Position numbers and translations under genes: made by a program. The notes below the pieces were generated by a model. That model was given only the letters and a program-made list of their open reading frames with translations. It made no database searches and was not told the DNA's origin. This document shows positions 1-7,578 of a stretch of DNA of 64,000 nt, in pieces (the first letter of the stretch is position 1; each line of letters opens with the position of its first letter). The DNA is from an uncultured Lachnospiraceae bacterium (lineage in GTDB: Bacteria; Bacillota; Clostridia; Lachnospirales; Lachnospiraceae). Location: NCBI GenBank assembly GCA_948473115.1, contig CAOKWI010000008.1:22690-86689 (forward strand), given 5' to 3'.

Positions 1-25
1 AGAGAAGATCAAGGCGGCGCTGTAA
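1..25 (+). CDS. C-terminal tail of an upstream gene (partial)
   Basis: The first bases read in frame as a short C-terminal peptide ending EKIKAAL, followed by a TAA stop at 23-25. Too little is present to name the product. Because the next gene on the same strand is an ABC-transporter substrate-binding lipoprotein, this is plausibly the end of the permease or ATPase gene of the same transporter, but that is inference from context only. Confidence 0.4.
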
Positions 26-52
26 TGGCTGACGGATCATGGGAGATTGCTG

Positions 53-210
53 CCCCGATACCGTAACAGTTCAGCTTTCGGCCAAACTGTTACGTTGATG
101 CATACAAAATGAGTTTTCAACTCATTTTGGCGTCTGCAAGTCTCGCTAAATTGCACAAGGAAGCAATTTTGACTTTGTGGTGCCGTATAGCTGAACTGTT
201 CCCCGATACC
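53..210. mobile_element. MITE-like element A1 with 10-bp flanking duplication
   Basis: About 138 bp (63-200) begins GTAACAGTTCAGC and ends GCTGAACTGTT, i.e. inverted terminal repeats. It is flanked by an identical 10-bp direct repeat CCCCGATACC at 53-62 and 201-210. Inside are small hairpins, including CAAAATGAG/CTCATTTTG near 106-127 and a GTCTCGC...GCAATTTTGAC block that recurs at 32065-32140 (inverted) and around 21430-21470. No coding potential is convincing; the frame open through here from 109 is a shadow. Confidence 0.6.
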
Positions 211-240
211 ATACGGTATCGGGGATTTTTGTCACTTTTT
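201..240 (+). terminator. Rho-independent terminator
   Basis: A 10-bp perfect stem, CCCCGATACC at 201-210 paired with GGTATCGGGG at 215-224, has a 4-nt loop and is followed by T-rich sequence. It probably ended the upstream ABC operon transcript. The 5' arm coincides with the right-hand copy of the duplication flanking element A1, so the element appears to have landed in this terminator. Confidence 0.75.
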
Positions 241-286
241 TCATGGGAAGATCATAAAATAGAGCATCAAAAAAAGGGAGGCATTT

Positions 287-1318
287 ATGAAAAAATCCAT
301 GAAAAAAATATCTGGCAAAAGAATCCTGGTCGCAGGACTTGCGGTCATCCTTGCGGCAGTGACCTTTACAGGCTGCGGAAGCGACGGCGGAACCGGGGAT
401 GGCGGCAAGACGAAGGTGGTCCTGAACGAGGTGGCCCACTCTATTTTCTACGCGCCCATGTATGTGGCAATCGAAAAAGGTTATTTCGCGGAGGAGGGGA
501 TCGACATAGAACTGGTCACCGGATTCGGCGCGGATAAGACCATGACGGCAGTTCTGACCGGGGAGGCGGACATTGGCTTCATGGGAAGCGAGAGTACGAT
601 CTACACCTACGCGGGCGGCACGGAGGATTATGTGGTGAACTTCGCGCAGCTGACGCAGCGAGCAGGAAATTTCCTGGTATCCAGGGAGCCCATCGATCAT
701 TTTGAATGGAGTATGCTTGTGGGAAAGGATGTGCTGGGGGGAAGAGCAGGCGGTATGCCTGAGATGGTATTTGAGTATATCCTGAATAAAAATAATATTG
801 ATCCCATGGCAGATCTGTCCATTGACCAGAGCATTGATTTCGGTTCCACCGCTGCGGCCTTTTCCGGAGGACAGGGGGATTTCACGGTAGAATTTGAGCC
901 TCATGCAACCATGCTGGAGCAGAAGGGAGAGGGCTATGTGGTGGCTTCCCTGGGCGAGGACTCCGGTTATGTGCCATATACCTCGTTCTCTGCCAAGAAG
1001 AGTTACCTGGAAAAGAACAAAGATGTGGTGCAGGCATTTACCAATGCGCTCCAGAAGGGTATGGACTTTGTCCAGGATCATACGCCGGAGGAGATCGCCG
1101 AGGCGATAGCGCCGCAGTTCCCGGAGACAGATATGGAGACCCTGACTGCCATCGTGAAGCGTTATTATGACCAGGATACCTGGAAGGAAAATCTGATCTT
1201 TGAGGAATCTGCCTTTGATCTGCTGCAGAATATCCTGGATGATTCCGGTGTGCTGAAGGAGAGGGTTCCCTACGGGGATCTGGTGACCAGGGAATTTGCG
1301 GAGGAAGCCGCGAAGTAG
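287..1318 (+). CDS. ABC transporter substrate-binding lipoprotein (NMT1/SsuA-like)
   Basis: This 343-residue extracellular solute receptor belongs to the NMT1/THI5/SsuA class, which binds thiamine precursors, sulfonates, nitrate or related small compounds for an ABC importer. A lysine-rich N-terminus and hydrophobic segment lead to a lipobox (FTGC, Cys near residue 30), so the mature protein should be lipid-anchored outside the membrane. The pattern 'FYAPMYVAIEKGYF.EEGIDIEL' near residues 55-80 and the GADKTMTAVLTGEADIG stretch are typical of the family. The RBS AAAGGGAGG lies just ahead of the ATG. No permease or ATPase is downstream; the gene ending at base 25 may be a partner. The ligand cannot be inferred. 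Confidence 0.85.
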   Translation: MKKSMKKISGKRILVAGLAVILAAVTFTGCGSDGGTGDGGKTKVVLNEVAHSIFYAPMYVAIEKGYFAEEGIDIELVTGFGADKTMTAVLTGEADIGFMGSESTIYTYAGGTEDYVVNFAQLTQRAGNFLVSREPIDHFEWSMLVGKDVLGGRAGGMPEMVFEYILNKNNIDPMADLSIDQSIDFGSTAAAFSGGQGDFTVEFEPHATMLEQKGEGYVVASLGEDSGYVPYTSFSAKKSYLEKNKDVVQAFTNALQKGMDFVQDHTPEEIAEAIAPQFPETDMETLTAIVKRYYDQDTWKENLIFEESAFDLLQNILDDSGVLKERVPYGDLVTREFAEEAAK

Positions 1319-1441
1319 GCGGCAGAAACAAGCCATGGTGCCAGCCGCTGGAAAAGTCAGTGCCAGCCGTTGGAAAGTCCCTGTTTAAGGTTTGTGTTGC
1401 TGACAGCTGTTTTTCAAAAGTGTTCGTCAAAACACCGAAAG

Positions 1442-1472
1442 CGGGCGGTCACCCTTGAATTGTGGCCGCCCG
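1442..1472. terminator. Bidirectional hairpin between convergent genes
   Basis: A GC-rich imperfect stem, CGGGCGGTCAC with GTGGCCGCCCG, lies between the stop codons of the plus-strand lipoprotein gene and the minus-strand gene at 1485-2027. T-rich sequence follows on both sides but no long T-run, so function as a shared terminator is likely but not certain. Confidence 0.55.
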
Positions 1473-1484
1473 ATAAACCGGAAT

Positions 1485-2027
1485 TTAAGTTCTCACATAA
1501 TTTGTAAGGAAACCCTCTATATCTGCTATATGTTGGTTTAAAACTGCATGATATACATCCATGCTGGTATATTGGTCAAAGGAGTATAATTTACGTGCGA
1601 TAAGTTCTTTTTTCAGGCGGATAATCTGTTCCTTTGACTCCGGCGACTCTTTTACCTGCGTCAGAATCTTATCGCAATATTCCTCAGCTGACTTTATTGT
1701 GTCTTTATCAAAAAACCATATATCCACATTCCAAAGTTCATTTTCAATAAATGCCTCAAATCCTTGAAACCAAACCTTTTTATGTTCAGAATTGAATTCT
1801 TCCTTCGCCTCATACCATATAGGATGAAATTTGTCTATGACAAATTGTGATAAGCGATATAATTTGTCTAATGACATATTTTCGTTCTCAATATCAATAT
1901 CCAAATCATTCCATGCCATCATATCCATGCGATAACTTCCAATTATATGGGGAGTTCCATATCTGCTTAATTCCTCTAATAATCCACAGTCATATAAAAT
2001 ACGCTTTGCCTGATCTTTTATCGTCAT
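1485..2027 (-). CDS. Nucleotidyltransferase-fold protein, AT-rich
   Basis: This 180-residue protein has a nucleotidyltransferase-like signature near residues 30-46: GSYRMDMMAWNDLDIDI, i.e. a GS motif followed by a D.D pair as in MNT/lincosamide-type nucleotidyltransferases. A further acidic position lies in VDIWFFDKD around residue 100. Proteins of this fold transfer nucleotides to antibiotics, RNA or proteins; which one applies here cannot be told. The gene is clearly more AT-rich than its neighbours, is alone, and is convergent to the preceding gene, suggesting recent acquisition. It could be a resistance-type enzyme or the orphan half of a HEPN/MNT-type pair, though no HEPN partner is visible. 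Confidence 0.6.
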   Translation of the reverse strand: MTIKDQAKRILYDCGLLEELSRYGTPHIIGSYRMDMMAWNDLDIDIENENMSLDKLYRLSQFVIDKFHPIWYEAKEEFNSEHKKVWFQGFEAFIENELWNVDIWFFDKDTIKSAEEYCDKILTQVKESPESKEQIIRLKKELIARKLYSFDQYTSMDVYHAVLNQHIADIEGFLTNYVRT

Positions 2028-2171
2028 ATCTTCATCTCCAAATCCCGATTGCCTTTCTGATTATAGCATGGCACAGACTTTCTGCCAACTCGTTTTCGTG
2101 GAATTGCCGAAGTCTCAACCAGCAACGTAAATCTTAACATAAATCTTAAACATGGTCTTGGAAAAAACCGG

Positions 2172-2200
2172 TTGAGGGAACGGAAAAAGTCTGGTAAAAT
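2172..2200 (+). promoter_or_regulatory. Sigma-A type promoter for the SPFH gene
   Basis: TTGAGG (2172-2177), a 17-nt spacer and TAAAAT (2195-2200) stand 45 nt ahead of the ATG at 2245, whose ribosome binding site is CCGGAGGA. Confidence 0.6.
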
Positions 2201-2244
2201 GTAAAAGATGAGGCAATTTCATTAAAAAACCGGAGGATGAAAAA

Positions 2245-3636
2245 ATGGGATTAATCAAAGCGGCAAAAGATGCAATATCAACCATGCTTGCGGATCAGTG
2301 GCGGGAGTATTTCTATTGTGATTCCCTTTCCAATGACGTGCTGATGATCAAAGGACAGAAGAGGGTCACGGAAGGGCGCAACAGTAATACCAAGGGCGTG
2401 GATAACATTATCACGAACGGTTCCATTATCGCGGTCAACGAAGGCCAGTGTATGATCATCGTGGATCAGGGCGGGATCGTGGATGTCTGTGCGGAGGCCG
2501 GCGAATTTGTGTATGACCACTCCTCGGAGCCCACGATTTTCTACGGCGGCCTGGGAGAGGGTATCAAGAAGAGTTTTTCCAACATTGGAAGAAGGTTTAC
2601 CTTCGGCGGGAATGCGGCGAAGGATCAGCGGGTTTACTTTTTTAATACCAAGGAGATTATGAACAATCTGTTCGGTACGCCCAGCCCCATCCCTTTCCGC
2701 GTCCTGGACAGGAATACGGGCTATGACTTTGACACGGCGGTAAAGGTAAACGGCCAGTACTCCTTTAAGATTGCCGATCCAATCCTGTTTTATACGAATG
2801 TGTGTGCCAACGTCAGGGACAGCTATAAAAAAACCGATCTGCTGACCACTTTGAAGAGCGAACTGCTGACGGCGCTGCAGCCTGCCCTTGCAAGGATTTC
2901 GGCACAGGGTGTGCGCCCTTATGAAATCCCCGGGTTCTCAGCGGAAATCTGTAAGTACCTGGCGGAGGAGCTGACCCAGCAGTGGACGGAGCTGCGCGGC
3001 CTTGAGATGGTGAAAATGACGATCAACAGCGCGGATATGCCTGCTGAGGACAGACAGCGGTTCCAGAAGTGGCAGGATACCGCTATGCTGCGCAGCGCGG
3101 ATATGCAGGCGGCAAGGCAGAGCGAGGCGATGGCTTCCATGATCGAGAAGACCAATCTGTCCGGCGGAAACGGTTCCGGAGGAGCAAGCCCTATGGACGG
3201 CGCCATGAATATGATGGCCATGGGCATGATGGGAAATATGATGAACGGCGGCAGCATCGGAAATATGATGGGCGGAAACCGGCCGCAGGCTGCCATGCAG
3301 CAGCCTGCGGCACAACAGGGCAATCCCCGGATGCAGGCGTCTGCTGCGGGAGCCGGAGCTGCTGTGCTCGGCTGGACCTGCCAGTGCGGCCATGGGGATA
3401 ACAGAGGCAAATTCTGTACCGAATGCGGACTGCCCAAACCTGATGATGCGGGTTGGACCTGTAGCTGCGGCACAGTAAACCAGGGAAAGTTCTGTACCGA
3501 GTGCGGCAGCAGAAAGCCCCAGGGGGCGCCCCTGTACAAATGCGATAAGTGCGGCTGGGAACCGGAAGATCCGGCACATCCCCCTAAATTCTGTCCGGAA
3601 TGCGGCGATGTGTTTGATGAGCAGGATCGGATCTGA
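2245..3636 (+). CDS. SPFH-domain protein with C-terminal zinc ribbons (YdjI-like)
   Basis: This 463-residue protein resembles the Bacillus subtilis YdjI group of SPFH (stomatin/prohibitin/flotillin) proteins. The SPFH part spans roughly residues 25-290 (FYCDSLSNDVLMIKGQKR onward). It is followed by a Met/Gly-rich flexible stretch at about 310-350 and then three zinc ribbons: CQCG...CTECG, CSCG...CTECG and CDKCG...CPECG between about 375 and 460. SPFH proteins organise membrane assemblies, and the zinc ribbons suggest partner binding. The next gene encodes a membrane protein that also ends in a zinc ribbon, so the two probably work together. No enzymatic motif is present. Confidence 0.8.
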   Translation: MGLIKAAKDAISTMLADQWREYFYCDSLSNDVLMIKGQKRVTEGRNSNTKGVDNIITNGSIIAVNEGQCMIIVDQGGIVDVCAEAGEFVYDHSSEPTIFYGGLGEGIKKSFSNIGRRFTFGGNAAKDQRVYFFNTKEIMNNLFGTPSPIPFRVLDRNTGYDFDTAVKVNGQYSFKIADPILFYTNVCANVRDSYKKTDLLTTLKSELLTALQPALARISAQGVRPYEIPGFSAEICKYLAEELTQQWTELRGLEMVKMTINSADMPAEDRQRFQKWQDTAMLRSADMQAARQSEAMASMIEKTNLSGGNGSGGASPMDGAMNMMAMGMMGNMMNGGSIGNMMGGNRPQAAMQQPAAQQGNPRMQASAAGAGAAVLGWTCQCGHGDNRGKFCTECGLPKPDDAGWTCSCGTVNQGKFCTECGSRKPQGAPLYKCDKCGWEPEDPAHPPKFCPECGDVFDEQDRI

Positions 3637-3738
3637 GCTCCTTTGTTAGAAGGAAATCACTGAATTTGTTAGTATCGCGGCAGTCGGCGTTCAGCATTGC
3701 CTGAAGACAGACTGCTGCGATTTTGTGATTACAGTTCA

Positions 3739-4119
3739 CCCGTCAGCTTGTCAGGCAAGGATTTCATGCTTGCATGAAAATCCGGGCTGACAAGCTGACG
3801 AGGGGAGCGCCAAGACATGAGCAAAAAGAGCTGCGGAGCAGCGGGGAGTGCCGAAGGCACGGTTTTGCGAATGGCGCGAGGTGAACGGAATACCCGTCAG
3901 CGGATCAGACACCGATTTCATGCTTGCATGAAAATCCGGGCTGACAAGCTGACGAGGGGAGCGCCAAGACATGAGCAAAAAGAGCTGCGGAGCAGCGGGG
4001 AGTGCCGAAGGCACGGTTTTGCGAATGGCGCGAGGTGAACGGAATACCCGTCAGCGGATCAGACACCGATTTCATGCTTGCATGAAAATCCGGGCTGACA
4101 AGCTGACGAGGGGAGCGCC
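3739..4119. repeat. 154-bp tandem repeat, 2.3 copies, with nested stem-loops
   Basis: Two full units (3761-3914 and 3915-4068) and a 51-bp partial third (4069-4119) have a period of exactly 154 bp. Each unit carries the palindrome ATTTCATGC/GCATGAAAAT. At the left edge CGTCAGCTTGTCAG (3740-3753) pairs with CTGACAAGCTGACG after the palindrome, giving a two-tier hairpin. Open frames across the array on both strands are simply the repeat translated and lack support. The array fills the whole gap between the SPFH gene and the Tim44-like gene. Confidence 0.9.
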
Positions 4120-4148
4120 GGGGGGTGTTCCCGGGATAGGAGAAAAGA

Positions 4149-4913
4149 ATGTCATCAGGACAGATCGGAATCATTGTGATACTGGTGTTGGCGCTGGCCG
4201 TGATGGTCGGCGTCTATATCGCCTACAGGGTCATCAGGGAAAGGGTCAGGCTGTTTACCCGCGTGGCTTTCGGATCGGATACCCTAAAGGGAAGCCTTGA
4301 AAGTATGGAGAGGGAAGAGGAGGTCACCCCAAAGTCGGTGTCCGCGGCCACGAAGCTTTATCTGCCGCAGATTCTGCGGGATTTTCCGCAATTTCACTAT
4401 GACGAGATGAAGAACAGGGCGGAGAATGTACTGACCGGCTTCCTGTCAGGCATCGACGAAAAGAATCCGGCCAGACTGCCGGAAGGAACCACCAGTGAAC
4501 TGAGGGAGAAACTGGATCTGAGGATCGGCGCGCTGGACAACGAGGGTGCGGAAGAGCATTTCAGGAACATCAGGATCCACAGGACAGAGATCAAGACCTA
4601 TCGCAAGCTTAAGGGGAGATGCAGCATTATCTTCCAGTCGGCGGTACAGTACAACTATTTCAAAGAACGCGGCGGAAACGTGACAGAGGGTGCGGAGGAT
4701 CGGTTAAAACAGAGCCGGTACAACGTGGAGATGATTTACATACAGGATCGTGATCTGGTGGAAAACCAGGCGGATTCGGGACTTGCCATGAACTGCCCGA
4801 ATTGCGGCGCGCCGCTTCCCAGGCTGGGGGCGAAGAAATGTCTTTACTGCGACACCCCGGTTGAGGAGTTCAATATTAAAATCTGGCATTTCAGCGATGT
4901 GGAGGAGACATGA
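4149..4913 (+). CDS. Membrane-anchored Tim44-like protein with zinc ribbon
   Basis: This 254-residue protein has one N-terminal transmembrane helix (residues about 7-27), then a soluble domain with the look of Tim44/MBA1-type modules (KLYLPQILRDFPQFHYDEMKN at about 65-85, and VTEGAEDRLKQSRYNVEMIYIQD). It ends with a zinc ribbon, CPNCG...CLYC, at about 218-237. The ATG follows AGGAGAAAAGA. It lies downstream of the SPFH/zinc-ribbon gene, separated only by a repeat array, and overlaps pcrA by 4 nt (ATGA), so it is probably co-transcribed with the helicase. The cellular role is unknown; a membrane scaffold with the SPFH protein is the simplest guess. Confidence 0.65.
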   Translation: MSSGQIGIIVILVLALAVMVGVYIAYRVIRERVRLFTRVAFGSDTLKGSLESMEREEEVTPKSVSAATKLYLPQILRDFPQFHYDEMKNRAENVLTGFLSGIDEKNPARLPEGTTSELREKLDLRIGALDNEGAEEHFRNIRIHRTEIKTYRKLKGRCSIIFQSAVQYNYFKERGGNVTEGAEDRLKQSRYNVEMIYIQDRDLVENQADSGLAMNCPNCGAPLPRLGAKKCLYCDTPVEEFNIKIWHFSDVEET

Positions 4914-7225
4914 GCATTTATGACACTTTAAACAAAGAACAGAAGGAAGCGGTACTTCAGACGGACGGGCCTCTTTTGCTGTTGGCAGGTGCGGGCAGCG
5001 GCAAGACCAGGGTGCTTACCCACAGGATCGCCTATCTGATCGGGGAGATGGGGGTAAAACCCTGGAACATCCTTGCCATTACTTTTACCAATAAGGCAGC
5101 GGGTGAGATGAGGGAGAGAGTGGACAATCTGGTGGGCTTCGGGGCGGATCAGATCTGGGTGTCCACCTTTCATTCCGCCTGTGTGCGCATTCTGCGGAGG
5201 CATATTGACAGACTGGGTTATGGCAATGATTTTACCATCTATGACACGGATGACCAGAAGACAGTGATCAAAGCCATCTGTAAGAAGCTCGGCATTGATA
5301 CAAAAACGCACAAGGAGCGTTCCATCATGGGGGCGATTTCCTCCGCAAAGGATGAGCTGATCGGTGTCAGGGAGTACGAGCTGGACGCCGCGTATGATTT
5401 TAACAAGGCAGTTTATGCCAAGGTTTACCGGGAATATCAGGAAACGCTGAAAAAGAATAATGCCCTGGATTTTGACGACATTATTGTAAAAACGGTGGAA
5501 CTGTTCAAGAACTGTCCGGAAGTACTGGACTCTTATCAGGAGCGTTTCCGCTATATTATGGTGGACGAGTACCAGGACACCAACACGGCGCAGTTTGAAC
5601 TGGTACATCTTCTGGCGGACAAATACAGGAATTTGTGTGTGGTAGGTGATGACGACCAGTCCATCTACAAATTCCGCGGCGCCAACATCAGGAATATCCT
5701 GGATTTCGAAAAGTATTTTCCGGAGACCGGAGTGATCAAGCTGGAGCAGAATTACCGTTCCACCCAGTCTATCCTGGATGCCGCCAACGCGGTAATCAGC
5801 AACAATACGCGCCGCAAGGACAAGGCGCTCTGGACGGAAAGGGGGGCGGGAAGCCGCGTCCATTTCAGGCAGTTTGACAATGCCTATGAGGAGGCGGAAT
5901 ATATTGCGGACGAAGTGGTCCGCAAGGTGAAACGCGGCGAGGCGCAATATAAGGACTGTGCGGTGCTTTACCGGACCAACGCCCAGGCACGCCTGCTGGA
6001 GGAGCGGATGATCATGGAGGGCGTGCCGTACAATGTGGTGGGCGGCACGAACTTTTACGCCAGGGCAGAGATCAAGGATATTCTGGCATATTTAAAGACC
6101 ATTGACAACGGCAGGGATGAGGTGGCCGTGCGCCGTATCATCAATGTGCCCAAGCGTGGGGTGGGCAATGCCACTCTGGAAAAACTGGAAGACTATGCCG
6201 AGATGCGGGATATCGGTTTATATGAGGCAATGGAGCAGGCGGATGAAATTATGAGTCTGGGCAGGACGGCGGTGAAGATCCGGCCCTTTGTGCATCTCAT
6301 CCGGCATTTCAGGGATCAATTAAAGGAATTAACCATAGCGGAGCTGATCAAAGAGATTGTGGAGAAAATAGAGTACGAACAGTATTTGCAGAACAGTGAC
6401 GACGAGAGTGCGGAAGACAGGATTGCAAATGTGGACGAACTGATCACGAAAGCGGTGAATTACCAGGAAAGCCATGACGAGCCTACTCTGACGGAATTTC
6501 TGGAGGAAGTGGCCCTGGTGGCGGATATTGATAATGTGGGATCAGGCGACAACAGGGTGCTTTTGATGACGCTGCATTCCGCAAAGGGTCTGGAATTTCC
6601 CCATGTCTATCTTGCGGGTATGGAGGACGGGCTGTTTCCCAGCTACATGACCATTGTATCGGAGGATACTTCCGATGTGGAGGAGGAGCGGCGTCTGGCC
6701 TATGTGGGTATTACCAGGGCCATGGATGAACTGACGCTGACCTGCGCCCGGATGCGGATGACCAGAGGGGAAACCCAGTATAATCCCGTCAGCCGTTTCG
6801 TGAGGGAAATTCCCACGGAACTTATGGATAACACGGTGCCCCGTCCCAGGACCGCAGGCAGGGAGATGCTTTCCGACCTGATCGGCCTGCCCAAGGGGCA
6901 GCCTGCACCGGAACAGGCTCCGGCGTATGATTTCCGTCCCAGGGCAATCAACCGTCCCAAGGCTGTGGTGAAGGCGGACAAGCCCTTTATCGCGAAAGGT
7001 ATTGGAAGCCTGAACCAAATTGCCGGAATTTCAAAAGGGGTGCCAGCGCAGCTGTCAGCCGTGCTGGAATATGGCGCCGGAGACAGGGTAAACCATGTTA
7101 AATACGGTGACGGCACAGTCCTGGAGATTACGAAAGAACCCAGGGACTACAAGGTTAAAGTGAGTTTTGACAAAGCGGGGCAGAAGGTTATGTACGCTTC
7201 TTTTGCAAAGTTGAAAAGATTGTAG
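4910..7225 (+). CDS. pcrA: ATP-dependent DNA helicase PcrA (UvrD/Rep family)
   Basis: This 771-residue superfamily 1A helicase is of normal length. It unwinds DNA 3'-5' in repair and plasmid/phage replication and strips RecA or RNA polymerase from DNA. Visible motifs are Walker A GAGSGKT near residue 29, motif II DEYQDTN near 222, VGDDDQSIYKFRGA (motif III), LEQNYRS (motif IV), LMTLHSAKGLEFPHV (motif V) and VGITRAMDELTL (motif VI). The C-terminal GDRVNHVKYGDGTVLEI segment is the usual Tudor-like PcrA tail that contacts RNA polymerase. The start overlaps the previous stop by four bases, indicating translational coupling. Confidence 0.95.
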   Translation: MSIYDTLNKEQKEAVLQTDGPLLLLAGAGSGKTRVLTHRIAYLIGEMGVKPWNILAITFTNKAAGEMRERVDNLVGFGADQIWVSTFHSACVRILRRHIDRLGYGNDFTIYDTDDQKTVIKAICKKLGIDTKTHKERSIMGAISSAKDELIGVREYELDAAYDFNKAVYAKVYREYQETLKKNNALDFDDIIVKTVELFKNCPEVLDSYQERFRYIMVDEYQDTNTAQFELVHLLADKYRNLCVVGDDDQSIYKFRGANIRNILDFEKYFPETGVIKLEQNYRSTQSILDAANAVISNNTRRKDKALWTERGAGSRVHFRQFDNAYEEAEYIADEVVRKVKRGEAQYKDCAVLYRTNAQARLLEERMIMEGVPYNVVGGTNFYARAEIKDILAYLKTIDNGRDEVAVRRIINVPKRGVGNATLEKLEDYAEMRDIGLYEAMEQADEIMSLGRTAVKIRPFVHLIRHFRDQLKELTIAELIKEIVEKIEYEQYLQNSDDESAEDRIANVDELITKAVNYQESHDEPTLTEFLEEVALVADIDNVGSGDNRVLLMTLHSAKGLEFPHVYLAGMEDGLFPSYMTIVSEDTSDVEEERRLAYVGITRAMDELTLTCARMRMTRGETQYNPVSRFVREIPTELMDNTVPRPRTAGREMLSDLIGLPKGQPAPEQAPAYDFRPRAINRPKAVVKADKPFIAKGIGSLNQIAGISKGVPAQLSAVLEYGAGDRVNHVKYGDGTVLEITKEPRDYKVKVSFDKAGQKVMYASFAKLKRL

Positions 7226-7303
7226 TATTTTTAAAGCGAATGTGGTATATTATAAGAAATAGGGCAGAATGACTGCCGGAAAGACAAACGGAGGTATGGA
7301 ATT

Positions 7304-7573
7304 ATGAATAAGCTTGAGAACCTGATGGATATCGCGAGACTGAACGATCTGCTTAAAAAGAAAGAGGAAGAAGAGAAGAAAAGTAATACAGTGATATGTG
7401 TGCTGGCAGTGATCGGCGTGATTGCTGCGGTTGCGGCAATTGCATATGCAGTGTACCGTTACTTTACCCCTGATTATCTGGAGGACTTTGACGACGAGTT
7501 TGAGGATGATTTTGAAGACGAGGAAATGGAAGAGGATGAGGATGATTTCTTCGTTGACGAGGGAGAAAAATAA
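7304..7573 (+). CDS. Small acidic single-pass membrane protein
   Basis: The 89-residue product has a short lysine/glutamate helix (about 1-26), one transmembrane helix (about 28-50: VICVLAVIGVIAAVAAIAYAV) and an extremely acidic tail rich in D, E and F (about 58-89). The RBS ACGGAGG is well placed. It sits between pcrA and rlmD and ends six bases before the latter's ATG. No catalytic motif is visible and no function can be assigned; the acidic tail suggests an ion- or protein-binding role. Confidence 0.7.
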   Translation: MNKLENLMDIARLNDLLKKKEEEEKKSNTVICVLAVIGVIAAVAAIAYAVYRYFTPDYLEDFDDEFEDDFEDEEMEEDEDDFFVDEGEK

Positions 7574-7578
7574 ATAAC

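Noticed and set aside
109..537. 142-residue frame overlapping the lipoprotein gene start
   Set aside because: It runs through element A1 and the terminator, then in the wrong frame through a well-supported lipoprotein gene.
3751..4300. Open frames on both strands across the 154-bp repeats (e.g. proteins starting MSKKSCGAAGS)
   Set aside because: They are translations of a palindromic tandem repeat, open in several frames at once, with no ribosome binding site and no recognisable fold.
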